DNA from: Agromyces ramosus
Lineage (GTDB): Bacteria > Actinomycetota > Actinomycetes > Actinomycetales > Microbacteriaceae
Direction: 5' to 3'
Assembly (NCBI RefSeq): GCF_030817175.1
Contig: NZ_JAUSYY010000001.1
Location: 1,426,001-1,490,000 of the forward strand
DNA: 64,000 bases
The notes beneath the pieces are model-generated. The model saw only the letters and a list, made by a program, of their open reading frames with translations. It made no database searches and had not been told where the DNA came from. Shown piece after piece: positions 26,995 through 35,070 of the stretch. Positions within the stretch are counted from its first letter, which is position 1, and each line of letters starts with the position of its first letter. A program made the translations under genes and the position numbers.

Positions 26995-27773
26995 GCGGCC
27001 CCGCGGCATCCGTCGGCCACGCGGCATCCACTCAGGGCGGCCCGGCGCTCGACGTGCGCGGACTCACCGTGCACTACGGCGACGTGCTCGCCCTCGACGA
27101 CGTGAGCCTCACCTTGCGACGTGGCACGATCTGCGGGCTCATCGGCATGAACGGCTCGGGCAAGTCGACGCTGTTCAAGGCGATCATGGGCACGGTGAAG
27201 CCCGACCGGGGCAGTGTCGCGATCGCCGGCCTCGCCCCGAAGCAGGCGCGGCGGGCCGGCATCGTCGGCTACGTGCCGCAGAGCGAGGAGGTCGACTGGT
27301 CGTTCCCGCTGAGCGTCTACGACGTCGTCATGATGGGCCGCTACGGCTTCCAGAACTTCATGCGGCACCCGCGACCGGCCGACCGCGCCGCCGTGGCCGA
27401 GGCCCTCGACCGCGTCGAGCTCACGGGCCTGGCCCACCGCCGTATCGGCGCGCTCTCGGGCGGGCAGCGCAAGCGAGCCTTCGTCGCGCGCGGCCTCGCG
27501 CAGGGCGCCGACGTGCTGCTGCTCGACGAGCCGTTCGCTGGGGTCGACCGGCGCAGCGAGGCCACGATCACCGAGCTCCTGCGCGAACTCGCGGCCGGGG
27601 GCGGCACCGTGCTCGTGTCGTCGCATGATCTCGAGGCGCTGCCGCGCCTCGCCGACGAGGCGATCCTGCTGCTGCGTCGCGTGCTGCTGCACGGCTCGCC
27701 ACAGGAGGCGCTCCGGCCCGAACAGCTCGCCCGGGCGTTCGGCCTCGACCTCACCGGCCGAACGGAGGAGTGA
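26991..27773 (+). CDS. Metal ABC transporter ATP-binding protein
   Basis: 260-residue ATPase of the Mn importer. Walker A GMNGSGKST is at 52-60, the Q-loop in YVPQSEEVDW, signature LSGGQRKRA at 155-163, Walker B VLLLDE at 175-180, D-loop AGVD, and switch histidine in VSSHD. PQSEEVDWSFP is typical of Mn/Zn importers. ATG 26991 overlaps the binding-protein stop (ATGA). Frame extensions upstream are not used. Confidence 0.93.
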   Translation: MSGPAASVGHAASTQGGPALDVRGLTVHYGDVLALDDVSLTLRRGTICGLIGMNGSGKSTLFKAIMGTVKPDRGSVAIAGLAPKQARRAGIVGYVPQSEEVDWSFPLSVYDVVMMGRYGFQNFMRHPRPADRAAVAEALDRVELTGLAHRRIGALSGGQRKRAFVARGLAQGADVLLLDEPFAGVDRRSEATITELLRELAAGGGTVLVSSHDLEALPRLADEAILLLRRVLLHGSPQEALRPEQLARAFGLDLTGRTEE

Positions 27774-27775
27774 CG

Positions 27776-28669
27776 GTGAACCTCATCGACCTGCTCCTCG
27801 AGCCGCTCGGCTACGACTTCATGCAGCGCGCGTTCCTCGTGACCGTCACGGCGGCGATCGTGTGCGGCGTGCTGAGCTGCTGGCTCGTGCTCATCGGATG
27901 GTCGCTCATGGGCGACGCCGTCTCGCACGCCGTGCTGCCCGGCGTCGTGCTCGCGTACCTGCTCGGCACCCCGTTCGCCGTCGGCGCCCTCGTCTTCGGT
28001 GTCGCCGCCGTCGCCCTCATCGGCATCGTGCGCTCGACGAGCCGAGTGAAGGAGGACGCCGCCATCGGCGTGGTCTTCACGACGCTCTTCGCGCTCGGCA
28101 TCGTGCTCATCTCGGTCGTGCCGAGCCAGACCGACCTCTCGCACATCCTCTTCGGCAACCTGCTCGGCGTCAGCGTCGCCGACCTCGTGCAGGTGCTCGT
28201 GCTCGGCGCGGTCACGCTCGCGATCCTGCTCCTGAAGCGCCGCGACCTCACGCTCTACGCCTTCGATCCGACACACGCGCACGCCATCGGGCTCAGCCCG
28301 AAGGTGCTCGGCGGGCTGCTCCTCGGCCTGCTCGCGCTCACGGTGGTCGTCGCGCTGCAGGCGGTCGGCGTGGTGCTCGTGGTGGCGATGCTCATCATCC
28401 CCGGAGCCACCGCATACCTGCTCACCGACCGCTTCGCGCGCATGCTCGTGATCTCGCCGGTCATCGCGGCCGCGTGCTCGATCGTCGGCATCTACCTGAG
28501 CTACTACCTCGACGCCTCGTCGGGCGGCATGGTCGTGCTCACGATGGGCGCCGTGTTCACCGTCGTCTACCTGTTCGCGCCGACGCACGGCATCCTCGGG
28601 CGGCAGGTCGCCGCCGCCCGGCGCCGTCGGCAGCAGCAACGGCAGGTGCAGGCGCAGGCGAACGCCTAG
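27776..28669 (+). CDS. Metal ABC transporter permease (ABC-3 family)
   Basis: 297-residue permease with about eight hydrophobic segments. It starts with LIDLLLEPLGYDFMQRAFLV; WSLMGDAVSHAVLPGVV is the conserved ABC-3 loop, and PGATAYLLTDRFARML is a late family motif. The C-terminus is a Gln/Arg-rich tail (RRRRQQQRQVQAQA). GTG 27776 is favoured because GGAGGAG lies about 6 nt upstream; GTG 27770 would overlap that ribosome-binding site and the ATPase stop. Forms the membrane path for Mn2+ with the two preceding genes. Confidence 0.92.
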   Translation: MNLIDLLLEPLGYDFMQRAFLVTVTAAIVCGVLSCWLVLIGWSLMGDAVSHAVLPGVVLAYLLGTPFAVGALVFGVAAVALIGIVRSTSRVKEDAAIGVVFTTLFALGIVLISVVPSQTDLSHILFGNLLGVSVADLVQVLVLGAVTLAILLLKRRDLTLYAFDPTHAHAIGLSPKVLGGLLLGLLALTVVVALQAVGVVLVVAMLIIPGATAYLLTDRFARMLVISPVIAAACSIVGIYLSYYLDASSGGMVVLTMGAVFTVVYLFAPTHGILGRQVAAARRRRQQQRQVQAQANA

Positions 28670-28685
28670 CCGGGCATGGAGCCGC

Positions 28686-28720
28686 CCCGAGGTGCCGGCA
28701 CGGAATTGCGGCACCCCGGG
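28686..28720. terminator. Hairpin terminator between the Mn importer and the convergent PL11 lyase
   Basis: Arms 28686-28697 and 28709-28720 pair at 11 of 12 positions (one A-C mismatch) around an 11-nt loop. It lies 16 nt after the permease stop; the convergent gene ends at 28795. Confidence 0.65.
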
Positions 28721-28794
28721 ACGGGGTCGTGGGTCGGGCGGCGGGGGTCGTGCGGGCTGAGGCCGGCTCGTGGCATCCGCCGCCCGAAGCGGAC

Positions 28795-31308
28795 TCAGTC
28801 GTCGAAGCCGAAGCTCCACTCCCAGGTCGCGCCATCTGCGATGCGATACCAGGGCGTCGGCACCGCGACGACGGTGGTGTCGCCGCTCACCGCGACCTTG
28901 CCCGAGGGTGCCGTCACGAGTTCGCCGTCGACGTAGTACGCGACGCCGTCGACGTTCGTCGGCACCTGCACCTCGTCGTGGGCCGAGCCCGGGCGATCCT
29001 TGAACTTCGGCTCGCCCGGCGTCGCGTCGGTCGTGAGCACGGGCACGTTCGCGAAGTCCATGTCGCTCGCGAGGTAGTAGCCGGTGTACGACGGCTGGTT
29101 GTACGCCGTCTGCTGGCGGGCGACCTCGGCGCGGTACTGCACGTCGTGCATGAGGGTGGTCAGCTTGTGCGTCGTGACCTCGGTCGACGTGAAGATGCGC
29201 AGGGCGCTCGAGTCTGTCGTGCGCACGAGCAGTTCTTCACGCCAGTCGCCGAGCACGTCGGCGACGAGCGAGGGGTTGCCCTTCGTGCCGTTGTTCGTGC
29301 GCGTGTTCGTGGCGGTGAGCAGGCGACCACGGGTGTAGTCGTCGATCGTGACGTTCTGGTTGCCGCTGCCGTTGACGAGCTGGGTGGTCAGGTCGGCTGC
29401 CCAGCGGATGGACTGGTTGGTGCCGGGCTGCGCCCCTCCGAGGATGGTGCCGTCGGCGGCGCGCATCCGCATGCCCCAGTTCTCGATGCCCGCGACGTCC
29501 TTGCGCACGTCGCCGATCATCCCGCGACCCGTGTCGCGCCCGGAGTACTCGCCGAAGAGCACCTCTCCGGTGGCGGCATCCCGCATCGCCGAACCGTAGG
29601 GCGCCGAGGTCGCGCCCTCGTGCACGGTCCAGATCTCGAGGCCCGGACGCGCCGGGTCGATGTCGGTCACGTGCATCGCGTCGCCGTGGCCGAGACGCGC
29701 GAGCGTGCCGGGTGCGGCGCTGCCGGGAGGCAGCACGTCGGACGAGTTGTAGAGCACGCTGCCGTCATCGTCGATCGTGGCCGAGCCGTAGACGATCTCG
29801 TGCTTGCTGTCGCCGTCGACGTCGGCCGCGCTCAGCGAGTGGAAACCCTGCGTCGTGATGCCGCCGTAGACGGGGTCGGTGCCGTCGCGGCCGTGCGGTC
29901 CGTCGTTGAACGGGTTCGTCATCGGCACGTGGCCGCTGTCGACGAACCAGACCTTCTTCAGGTGCTTGCCGTTCCAGTCGTAGGTCGCGATCGTCGTGCG
30001 CGTGTAGTAGCCACGGGCGAAGACGGCCGAGGGGTGCTCGCCGTCGAGGTAGGCCACGCCCGCGAGGAACCGGTCGTTGCGGTTCCCGGGCTCGATGCGT
30101 GCCATGGCGTAGTCGCCCCACAGCATGCCGTCGTCGCCGCGCGGCGGCTCGTAACGCACGGTGTCGAGCTCGGCACCCGAGGCGCCGTCGAAGACGGTGA
30201 GGTACTCGGGGCCTTCGAGCACGAAGCCCTCGACGTTCGCGAGCACGTTGCGGGCGCTGCGGCTCGGCGCATACACGTCGTAGAAGTAGGTCACGAGCTC
30301 ATCAGCGCTCTCGCGCGAGAGCGGGTACTCGTGCGCGACCGGGATGCCCCAAGCCTCTTCGAGCGTCGCCGGCCAGTTGCCCGCCACGACCTCGGGGTGC
30401 TCGGTCCACGCCATGAAGGTCTCGATGAGGTGCTCGCGGTAGCCCGCCTTGCTGATGCGGTAGTCGTCGGCGTGGGTCACGCCGGCCGTCGCGTCCTCGG
30501 CGGGGATGGTGATGAATGCGTCGGATGCCACGGAGCCGTCTTCGGCGTACTGCGTGCTCTTCGATCCGGGCGCCGTCTTCACCATGACCTCCGAGCGGCC
30601 GTCGCCGTCGAAGTCGTAGACGAGGAACTGCGTGTAGTGCGCGCCCGAGCGGATGTTGACGCCGAGGTCGATGCGGTTCAACAGCGTGCCGTCGAGCTCG
30701 TAGGTGTCGAGGTAGGCGTTGCCCGTGTACCCGACCTGCGAGTTGTCCTTCGCGTTCGACGGGTACCACTTCACGATGACCTCGTAGTCGCCGTCGCCGT
30801 CGACGTCGCCGACCGAGGCGTCGTTCGCCTCGTACGTGTAGGCCTCGCCGACGGGCGTGACGCCATCAGCGGGCTTCTGCAGCGGAAGGTCGTAGTAGCC
30901 CTGCGCCCAGGCGGAGACCGGGGCGGATGCCCCCAGCTCGATGCCGTTGACCACGGGGGCGACCGTGTACTGCGAGGAGGCGGTGCCCGCGGCATCCGCG
31001 AAGTTCGTGCTGTCGGTGACCGTGGCGATCTGCAAGCCGTCGCGGTAGACCGCGAAGTCGGGGCCGGCGAGGCCGGTGCCCGTGTCGGCGGCGCCGGTCG
31101 CCTCGGAGCCGAGCAGGCGCCAGCTGAGGAAGACACCGCTCGTTGTGGAGACGGCGACGAGGCCGCGGTCGAGCGCCTCGAGCTGCGGGACTCCGGCCGG
31201 CACGGCGTCGGGCGGCGCGGCGGTGGCGGCTTGCGCGACGCCGGCGATCATGCAACCGGCAGCGGCGACCGCGAGTGCTGCGCGGAACGTATGGGTACCG
31301 AGATTCAT
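28795..31308 (-). CDS. Secreted rhamnogalacturonan lyase, polysaccharide lyase family 11
   Basis: 837-residue exported enzyme that cleaves the rhamnogalacturonan I backbone of pectin. Signal peptide at 1-31 (ends with AATAA). The seven-bladed propeller is marked by calcium-binding repeats such as DVDGDGDYEVIVKWYP and DFDGDGRSEVMVKTAPG, and family segments EPGNRNDRFLAGVAYL and WMTDSGHVP-like VDSGHVPMTN. The C-terminus carries a short extra beta domain. ATG 31308 is chosen for its ribosome-binding site (AGAAGGA, 8 nt upstream) and good signal peptide; the frame continues to 31428 without support. No other pectin genes are in the window. A LacI-type operator lies at 31347. Confidence 0.92.
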   Translation of the reverse strand: MNLGTHTFRAALAVAAAGCMIAGVAQAATAAPPDAVPAGVPQLEALDRGLVAVSTTSGVFLSWRLLGSEATGAADTGTGLAGPDFAVYRDGLQIATVTDSTNFADAAGTASSQYTVAPVVNGIELGASAPVSAWAQGYYDLPLQKPADGVTPVGEAYTYEANDASVGDVDGDGDYEVIVKWYPSNAKDNSQVGYTGNAYLDTYELDGTLLNRIDLGVNIRSGAHYTQFLVYDFDGDGRSEVMVKTAPGSKSTQYAEDGSVASDAFITIPAEDATAGVTHADDYRISKAGYREHLIETFMAWTEHPEVVAGNWPATLEEAWGIPVAHEYPLSRESADELVTYFYDVYAPSRSARNVLANVEGFVLEGPEYLTVFDGASGAELDTVRYEPPRGDDGMLWGDYAMARIEPGNRNDRFLAGVAYLDGEHPSAVFARGYYTRTTIATYDWNGKHLKKVWFVDSGHVPMTNPFNDGPHGRDGTDPVYGGITTQGFHSLSAADVDGDSKHEIVYGSATIDDDGSVLYNSSDVLPPGSAAPGTLARLGHGDAMHVTDIDPARPGLEIWTVHEGATSAPYGSAMRDAATGEVLFGEYSGRDTGRGMIGDVRKDVAGIENWGMRMRAADGTILGGAQPGTNQSIRWAADLTTQLVNGSGNQNVTIDDYTRGRLLTATNTRTNNGTKGNPSLVADVLGDWREELLVRTTDSSALRIFTSTEVTTHKLTTLMHDVQYRAEVARQQTAYNQPSYTGYYLASDMDFANVPVLTTDATPGEPKFKDRPGSAHDEVQVPTNVDGVAYYVDGELVTAPSGKVAVSGDTTVVAVPTPWYRIADGATWEWSFGFDD

Positions 31309-31346
31309 CGTCGAATCCTTCTCTGGGCGGGGAGGCCCTTTGGTTG

Positions 31347-31360
31347 GGATAGCGCTTTCC
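31347..31360 (-). promoter_or_regulatory. LacI-family operator upstream of the PL11 lyase
   Basis: GGATAGCGCTTTCC has the AGCGCT centre of LacI-family operators, and its arms pair at 6 of 7 positions. It lies 39 nt upstream of the lyase start, so a sugar-responsive repressor is likely, but no LacI gene is present in the window. Confidence 0.6.
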
Positions 31361-31456
31361 GTGCGGATACGAAAGTAGCCCCGGGGCGGCGACGGGTCAA
31401 GTCCGGCTGGACGATTGACACGATTCACACCCGCACGCGCGACCGTGCACGCCCGA

Positions 31457-31462
31457 TATCCT
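31457..31462 (+). promoter_or_regulatory. -10 element TATCCT of a leaderless promoter (MntR-like regulator)
   Basis: TATCCT ends 7 nt before ATG 31470; no Shine-Dalgarno sequence is present. Confidence 0.5.
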
Positions 31463-31469
31463 GAGGCCG

Positions 31470-32123
31470 ATGCCTGCTACGAGCCCCGCGATCGAGGACT
31501 ACCTGAAGACGGTGTACGCGCACACCGAGTGGCAGCCCGACCCCATCACACCGTCGGTGCTCGCGAGCCGCCTCGGCGTCGCGCCGTCGTCCGTCACCGA
31601 GATGGTGAAGAAGATGGCCGCCCAGGGGCTCGTCGCGCACGTGCCCTACGGCGCGGTGCGCCTGACCGATGCCGGTCTCGCCCGCGCCCTCGGCGTGGTG
31701 CGCCGGCACCGGCTCATCGAGACCTGGCTCGTGCAGGAGATGGGCTACGGCTGGGACGAGGTGCACGACGAGGCCGAGGTGCTCGAGCACGCACTCTCCG
31801 ACCGGTTGCTCGAAGCGATCGACGCCCGCCTCGGCCGCCCGGTGCGCGACCCGCACGGCGACGCGATCCCCGCGGCCGACGGCAGCCTCCAGCGCGGCCC
31901 GACCGTGCTCCTCGCCGACGCGGAGCCCGGTCGCACCGGTGCCGTCGTGCGCATCAGCGACCGCGACCCCGCCGTGCTCCGCGCCCTCGACGACGCCGGT
32001 GTCGGGCTCGACACGGTCGTCACGGTGACGGATGCCGCACCGGCATCCGTCATCGTCGTCGTCGGAGCCCGCGCACACACCCTCCCCCGCGCCGCCGCCG
32101 AGGCGATCTGGATCACCGCCTGA
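31470..32123 (+). CDS. DtxR/MntR family metalloregulator with manganese-type ligands
   Basis: 217-residue repressor: N-terminal HTH (1-62), dimerisation and metal-binding domain (63-145) and a C-terminal SH3-like/FeoA-type domain. In the alignment block VHDEAEVLEHALSD, the cysteine of DtxR (C102) is replaced by E103, as in MntR, followed by E106 and H107; D10 in IEDYL matches MntR D8, and H80 is also conserved. MntR's E11 corresponds to K13 here. These residues favour Mn2+ over Fe2+. Its likely target is the twin-operator importer at 26043. The same strand continues with the reductase gene 46 bp on. Confidence 0.9.
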   Translation: MPATSPAIEDYLKTVYAHTEWQPDPITPSVLASRLGVAPSSVTEMVKKMAAQGLVAHVPYGAVRLTDAGLARALGVVRRHRLIETWLVQEMGYGWDEVHDEAEVLEHALSDRLLEAIDARLGRPVRDPHGDAIPAADGSLQRGPTVLLADAEPGRTGAVVRISDRDPAVLRALDDAGVGLDTVVTVTDAAPASVIVVVGARAHTLPRAAAEAIWITA

Positions 32124-32169
32124 CCGCCTGCCCCTCCCGCTGCCCGCATCCTTCAGGCACGATGGAGGG

Positions 32170-33816
32170 ATGGGAGCCAAAGGCAAGCACAGCTCACCCG
32201 ACCTGACCGACGCGCAGTGGCAGCGACTCGGAGCCTACGGCGTGCCGATCGAGGCCGCCGCGGGCGACGTGCTCTTCCGGTCGGGCGATCGGCGGTACGA
32301 CCTCATCCTCGTCGAGAGCGGCACCGTCGACATCGTGCGCGAGCCGCTCGCGTGGGTCGAGGAGACGACCATCGCCACGCTCGGCGCGCGCTCGTTCGTC
32401 GGCGAGCTCGGGCTGCTCAACGGGCAGCGCGCGTTCCTCACCGCCCGCGTCGCCGAACCGGGGCGGATGCTCCGTGTCGACCACGAGGCGCTGCAGCGGC
32501 TCATGGCCGAAGACGACGAGCTCTGCGACCTCATGCTGCGCGCCCTGTGGGCCCGCCGCGAGGAACTGCGCAAGGGCCCCGCGGCCTGGACGCTGAAGAT
32601 CATCGGCTCAGCGCGCTCGCGCGAGTCGGCGGCGCTGCGCAGGTACGCCGAGCGGCTCGACCTGGTGCATTCGTGGGTCGACGCCGACGACCCCGTCACG
32701 GCTGCGGCCTTCGCGAGCCACGGATTCTCGGCCGACGACCTCCCCGTCGCGATCGTGCAGGGCGAGAACGTGGTGCGGGCGACGCCCGGGCGCCTCGCGG
32801 AGCTCCTGGGCCTCGCCTACGCGGCAGAAGACGACTTCACCGTCGACCTCGCCGTCGTCGGCGCCGGGCCGGCCGGCCTCGCCGCCGCGATCTACGGTGC
32901 ATCCGAGGGCCTGCGCACCGTGCTGCTCGACGCGGTCGCCCCCGGCGGGCAGTCGGCGGCCACATCGCGCATCGAGAACTACCTCGGCTTCCCGTTCGGC
33001 GTCAGCGGCGACGCCCTCACCTCTCAGGCATCGCTGCAGGCGTTCAAGTTCGGCGTGCGCGTCGTCGCCCCCTGCGAGGCGGTGCGCCTCGAGTCGACGA
33101 CCGGCGGGCTCCAGCTCACGCTGGCCGACGGCGCGATCGTGAGTGCCCGGGCCGTCGTCGTCACGACCGGTGTCGCCTACCGCTCGCTCGACCTCGACCG
33201 CTGGAAGGACTTCGAGAGCGCCGGCATCTTCTACGCGGCCTCGCCGCTCGAGCTCCGGCAGGTCGCGGGCGCCGAGGTCGCCGTCGTCGGCGGGGCCAAC
33301 TCCGCCGGGCAGGCGGCGCTCGCGCTCGCAGCGAACGGATGCCACGTGCGGCTCGTCGTGCGGTCGAACGACCTCTCCGCGCAGATGTCGAGCTACCTCG
33401 TCGACCGCATCGTCGAAGATCCGCGCATCGATGTGCATACCGGCTCGCAGGTCGTCGCCCTTCACGGCGACCACGACCTCGAGCGGGTCACGCTGGCCGG
33501 CGGCACCGACGGCACGGTGGAGTGCCGGGGCCTGTTCTGCTTCATCGGCGCAGAACCCGCCACCGACTGGCTCACCGGCGTCGAACGCGACGAGCACGGC
33601 TTCGTGCATACCGGTGCCGACGTCATCGGCCTCGGTGCCGCATGGCGTGACCTGGGCCGAATGCCGTTGCCGTTCGAGACCTCGATACCGCGCGTATTCG
33701 CTGCGGGCGACGTGCGCCGCGGGTCGATGAAGCGAGTCGCAGCCGCGGTGGGCGAAGGGTCGAGCGCCGTGGCATCCGTGCACCGCGCCCTGGCGGCTGC
33801 GGAGGTGTTCGCATGA
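32170..33816 (+). CDS. Cyclic-nucleotide-binding domain fused to a thioredoxin-reductase-like FAD protein without CxxC
   Basis: 548-residue multidomain protein. Residues about 10-135 are a CRP-type cyclic-nucleotide domain whose cassette (FVGELGLLNGQRAFLTA) keeps E79 and R87. Residues about 140-215 look like a thioredoxin/glutaredoxin fold: LKIIGSARSRESAALRRYAE, then the cis-proline site LPVAIV (191-196) and GENVVRATPGRLAELLG, but the CxxC position has SARSRES and no cysteine. Residues 224-548 are the FAD/NAD(P)H reductase: VVGAGPAGLAAA, GGQSAATSRIENYLGFP, VVGGANSAGQAALALA and IPRVFAAGDVR. The CxxC expected before VVGG is FYAAS. It is thus a reductase fold lacking both disulfides. The frame opens at 32032; ATG 32170 fits best. 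Stop overlaps the next gene (ATGA). Confidence 0.85.
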   Translation: MGAKGKHSSPDLTDAQWQRLGAYGVPIEAAAGDVLFRSGDRRYDLILVESGTVDIVREPLAWVEETTIATLGARSFVGELGLLNGQRAFLTARVAEPGRMLRVDHEALQRLMAEDDELCDLMLRALWARREELRKGPAAWTLKIIGSARSRESAALRRYAERLDLVHSWVDADDPVTAAAFASHGFSADDLPVAIVQGENVVRATPGRLAELLGLAYAAEDDFTVDLAVVGAGPAGLAAAIYGASEGLRTVLLDAVAPGGQSAATSRIENYLGFPFGVSGDALTSQASLQAFKFGVRVVAPCEAVRLESTTGGLQLTLADGAIVSARAVVVTTGVAYRSLDLDRWKDFESAGIFYAASPLELRQVAGAEVAVVGGANSAGQAALALAANGCHVRLVVRSNDLSAQMSSYLVDRIVEDPRIDVHTGSQVVALHGDHDLERVTLAGGTDGTVECRGLFCFIGAEPATDWLTGVERDEHGFVHTGADVIGLGAAWRDLGRMPLPFETSIPRVFAAGDVRRGSMKRVAAAVGEGSSAVASVHRALAAAEVFA

Positions 33817-34145
33817 CCGAGCTGGCCCCGCCGCCCTCTGGCACGGGATGCACCGAGTGCCTCGCCGGCGGCGGGTGGTGGTGGCACTTGCGCCGCTGCG
33901 TGGAGTGCGGGCACATCGGCTGCTGCGACGCGTCACCGGCGCAGCACGCCACCGCGCACGCCCGCGACACCGGACACGACGTCGCCACCTCGTTCGAACC
34001 GGGCGAGAACTGGTTCTGGGATTACGCCGCAGGCGCCGCCGCACGACCGGTGCCGCTCTCGCCGCCGCTCTCGCGCCCAGACGACCAGCCGGCGCCCGGG
34101 CCCGAGGGTCGAGTGCCCGCCGACTGGCGCGCGCGCCTGCACTGA
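33813..34145 (+). CDS. Bacterial UBP-type zinc finger protein
   Basis: 110-residue protein with a ubiquitin-protease-type zinc finger in residues 13-71. The candidate ligands are C13, C16, C29, C32, C37, H45, H49 and H55, with typical neighbours HLRRCVECGHIGCCD and FEPGENWFWDY. In eukaryotes this fold binds the C-terminal Gly-Gly of free ubiquitin; a bacterial partner is not known. The C-terminal 40 residues are Pro-rich. ATG 33813 overlaps the reductase stop by 4 nt, so the two are made together. Confidence 0.88.
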   Translation: MTELAPPPSGTGCTECLAGGGWWWHLRRCVECGHIGCCDASPAQHATAHARDTGHDVATSFEPGENWFWDYAAGAAARPVPLSPPLSRPDDQPAPGPEGRVPADWRARLH

Positions 34146-34204
34146 CGCGTGACGAAGGTGCGGCTCCGGCATCCGCTGTTCATCGGGCTGTGACATCCGC
34201 GCCC

Positions 34205-34210
34205 TAGGCT
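34205..34210 (+). promoter_or_regulatory. -10 element TAGGCT of a leaderless promoter (HAD phosphatase)
   Basis: TAGGCT ends 6 nt before ATG 34217 with no Shine-Dalgarno sequence. Confidence 0.5.
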
Positions 34211-34216
34211 TGGCGC

Positions 34217-35020
34217 ATGGGAATGGGACGACGTGAAGAAGTCGAGTGCTGGCTCACCGACATGGACGGCGTGCTCGTACATGAGAACCACGCCCTGCCC
34301 GGCGCCACCGAGCTGCTGCGGCAATGGGAGGACGCCGGCACGCCGTACCTCGTGCTGACGAACAACTCGATCTTCACCGCGCGCGACCTCTCGGCGCGGC
34401 TCCGCGCGAGCGGGCTCAACGTGCCCGAGGACCGCCTCTGGACGAGCGCACTCGCGACGGCCGACTTCCTGAAGCAGCAGCTGCCGGGCGGCACGGCGTT
34501 CGTGATCGGCGAGGCGGGCATCCTCACCGCCCTCCACGAGGCCGGCTTCGTGATGACCGAGACCGACCCCGACTTCGTGGTCGTCGGCGAGACCCGCAAC
34601 TACTCGTTCGAGGCGATCACGAAGGCCATCCGGCTGATCGGCGCGGGCGCCCGCTTCATCGTCACGAACCCCGATGCCACGGGGCCCTCCGCCGACGGGC
34701 CGTTGCCGGCGACCGGCGCGATCGCGGCCCTCATCACGAAGGCCACCGGCAAGGAGCCCTACGTCGTGGGCAAGCCGAACCCGATGATGTTCCGATCGGC
34801 GCTCAACAAGATCGGCGCCCACTCCGAGAACACGGCGATGATCGGCGACCGCATGGACACCGACATCGTCGCGGGCATCGAGGCGGGCCTCCACACGATC
34901 CTCGTGATGACCGGCATCAGCGACCAGGCCGAGATCGAGAAGTACCCGTTCCGGCCCGATGAGATCCTGTCGGGCGTCGCCGAGCTCGTGGTGCAGGAGC
35001 CGGCCGAGGTCGAGCTCTAA
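34217..35020 (+). CDS. HAD-IIA family phosphatase, NagD-like
   Basis: 267-residue phosphatase of the HAD superfamily. Motif 1 LTDMDGVLVHENHALPGA carries nucleophile D15 and general acid D17; motif 2 VLTNNS, the type IIA cap in the middle (ETDPDFVVVGETRNYSFEAI), lysine in GKPNPMMF and motif 4 GDRMDTDIVAGIEAGLHTILV complete it. NagD proteins dephosphorylate nucleotides or sugar phosphates; the true substrate is unknown. Leaderless start, separate from the upstream reductase operon. Confidence 0.9.
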   Translation: MGMGRREEVECWLTDMDGVLVHENHALPGATELLRQWEDAGTPYLVLTNNSIFTARDLSARLRASGLNVPEDRLWTSALATADFLKQQLPGGTAFVIGEAGILTALHEAGFVMTETDPDFVVVGETRNYSFEAITKAIRLIGAGARFIVTNPDATGPSADGPLPATGAIAALITKATGKEPYVVGKPNPMMFRSALNKIGAHSENTAMIGDRMDTDIVAGIEAGLHTILVMTGISDQAEIEKYPFRPDEILSGVAELVVQEPAEVEL

Positions 35021-35070
35021 CGAGCTGCGCGCGCCGCGCTGCGCCGCCGCCCCCGCGGCGCCGCGGGCGG

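Noticed and set aside
27625..31464. 1279-codon open frame on the plus strand
   Set aside because: Antisense to the PL11 lyase for most of its length and fused in frame from the ABC ATPase region; no recognisable domain and Arg/Val-rich composition.
35021..35070. GC-rich hairpin between the HAD phosphatase and the aldo/keto reductase
   Set aside because: Arms pair only with a 2-nt bulge, and the whole region is nearly pure G and C, so a stem is expected by chance. It could still be a weak terminator.
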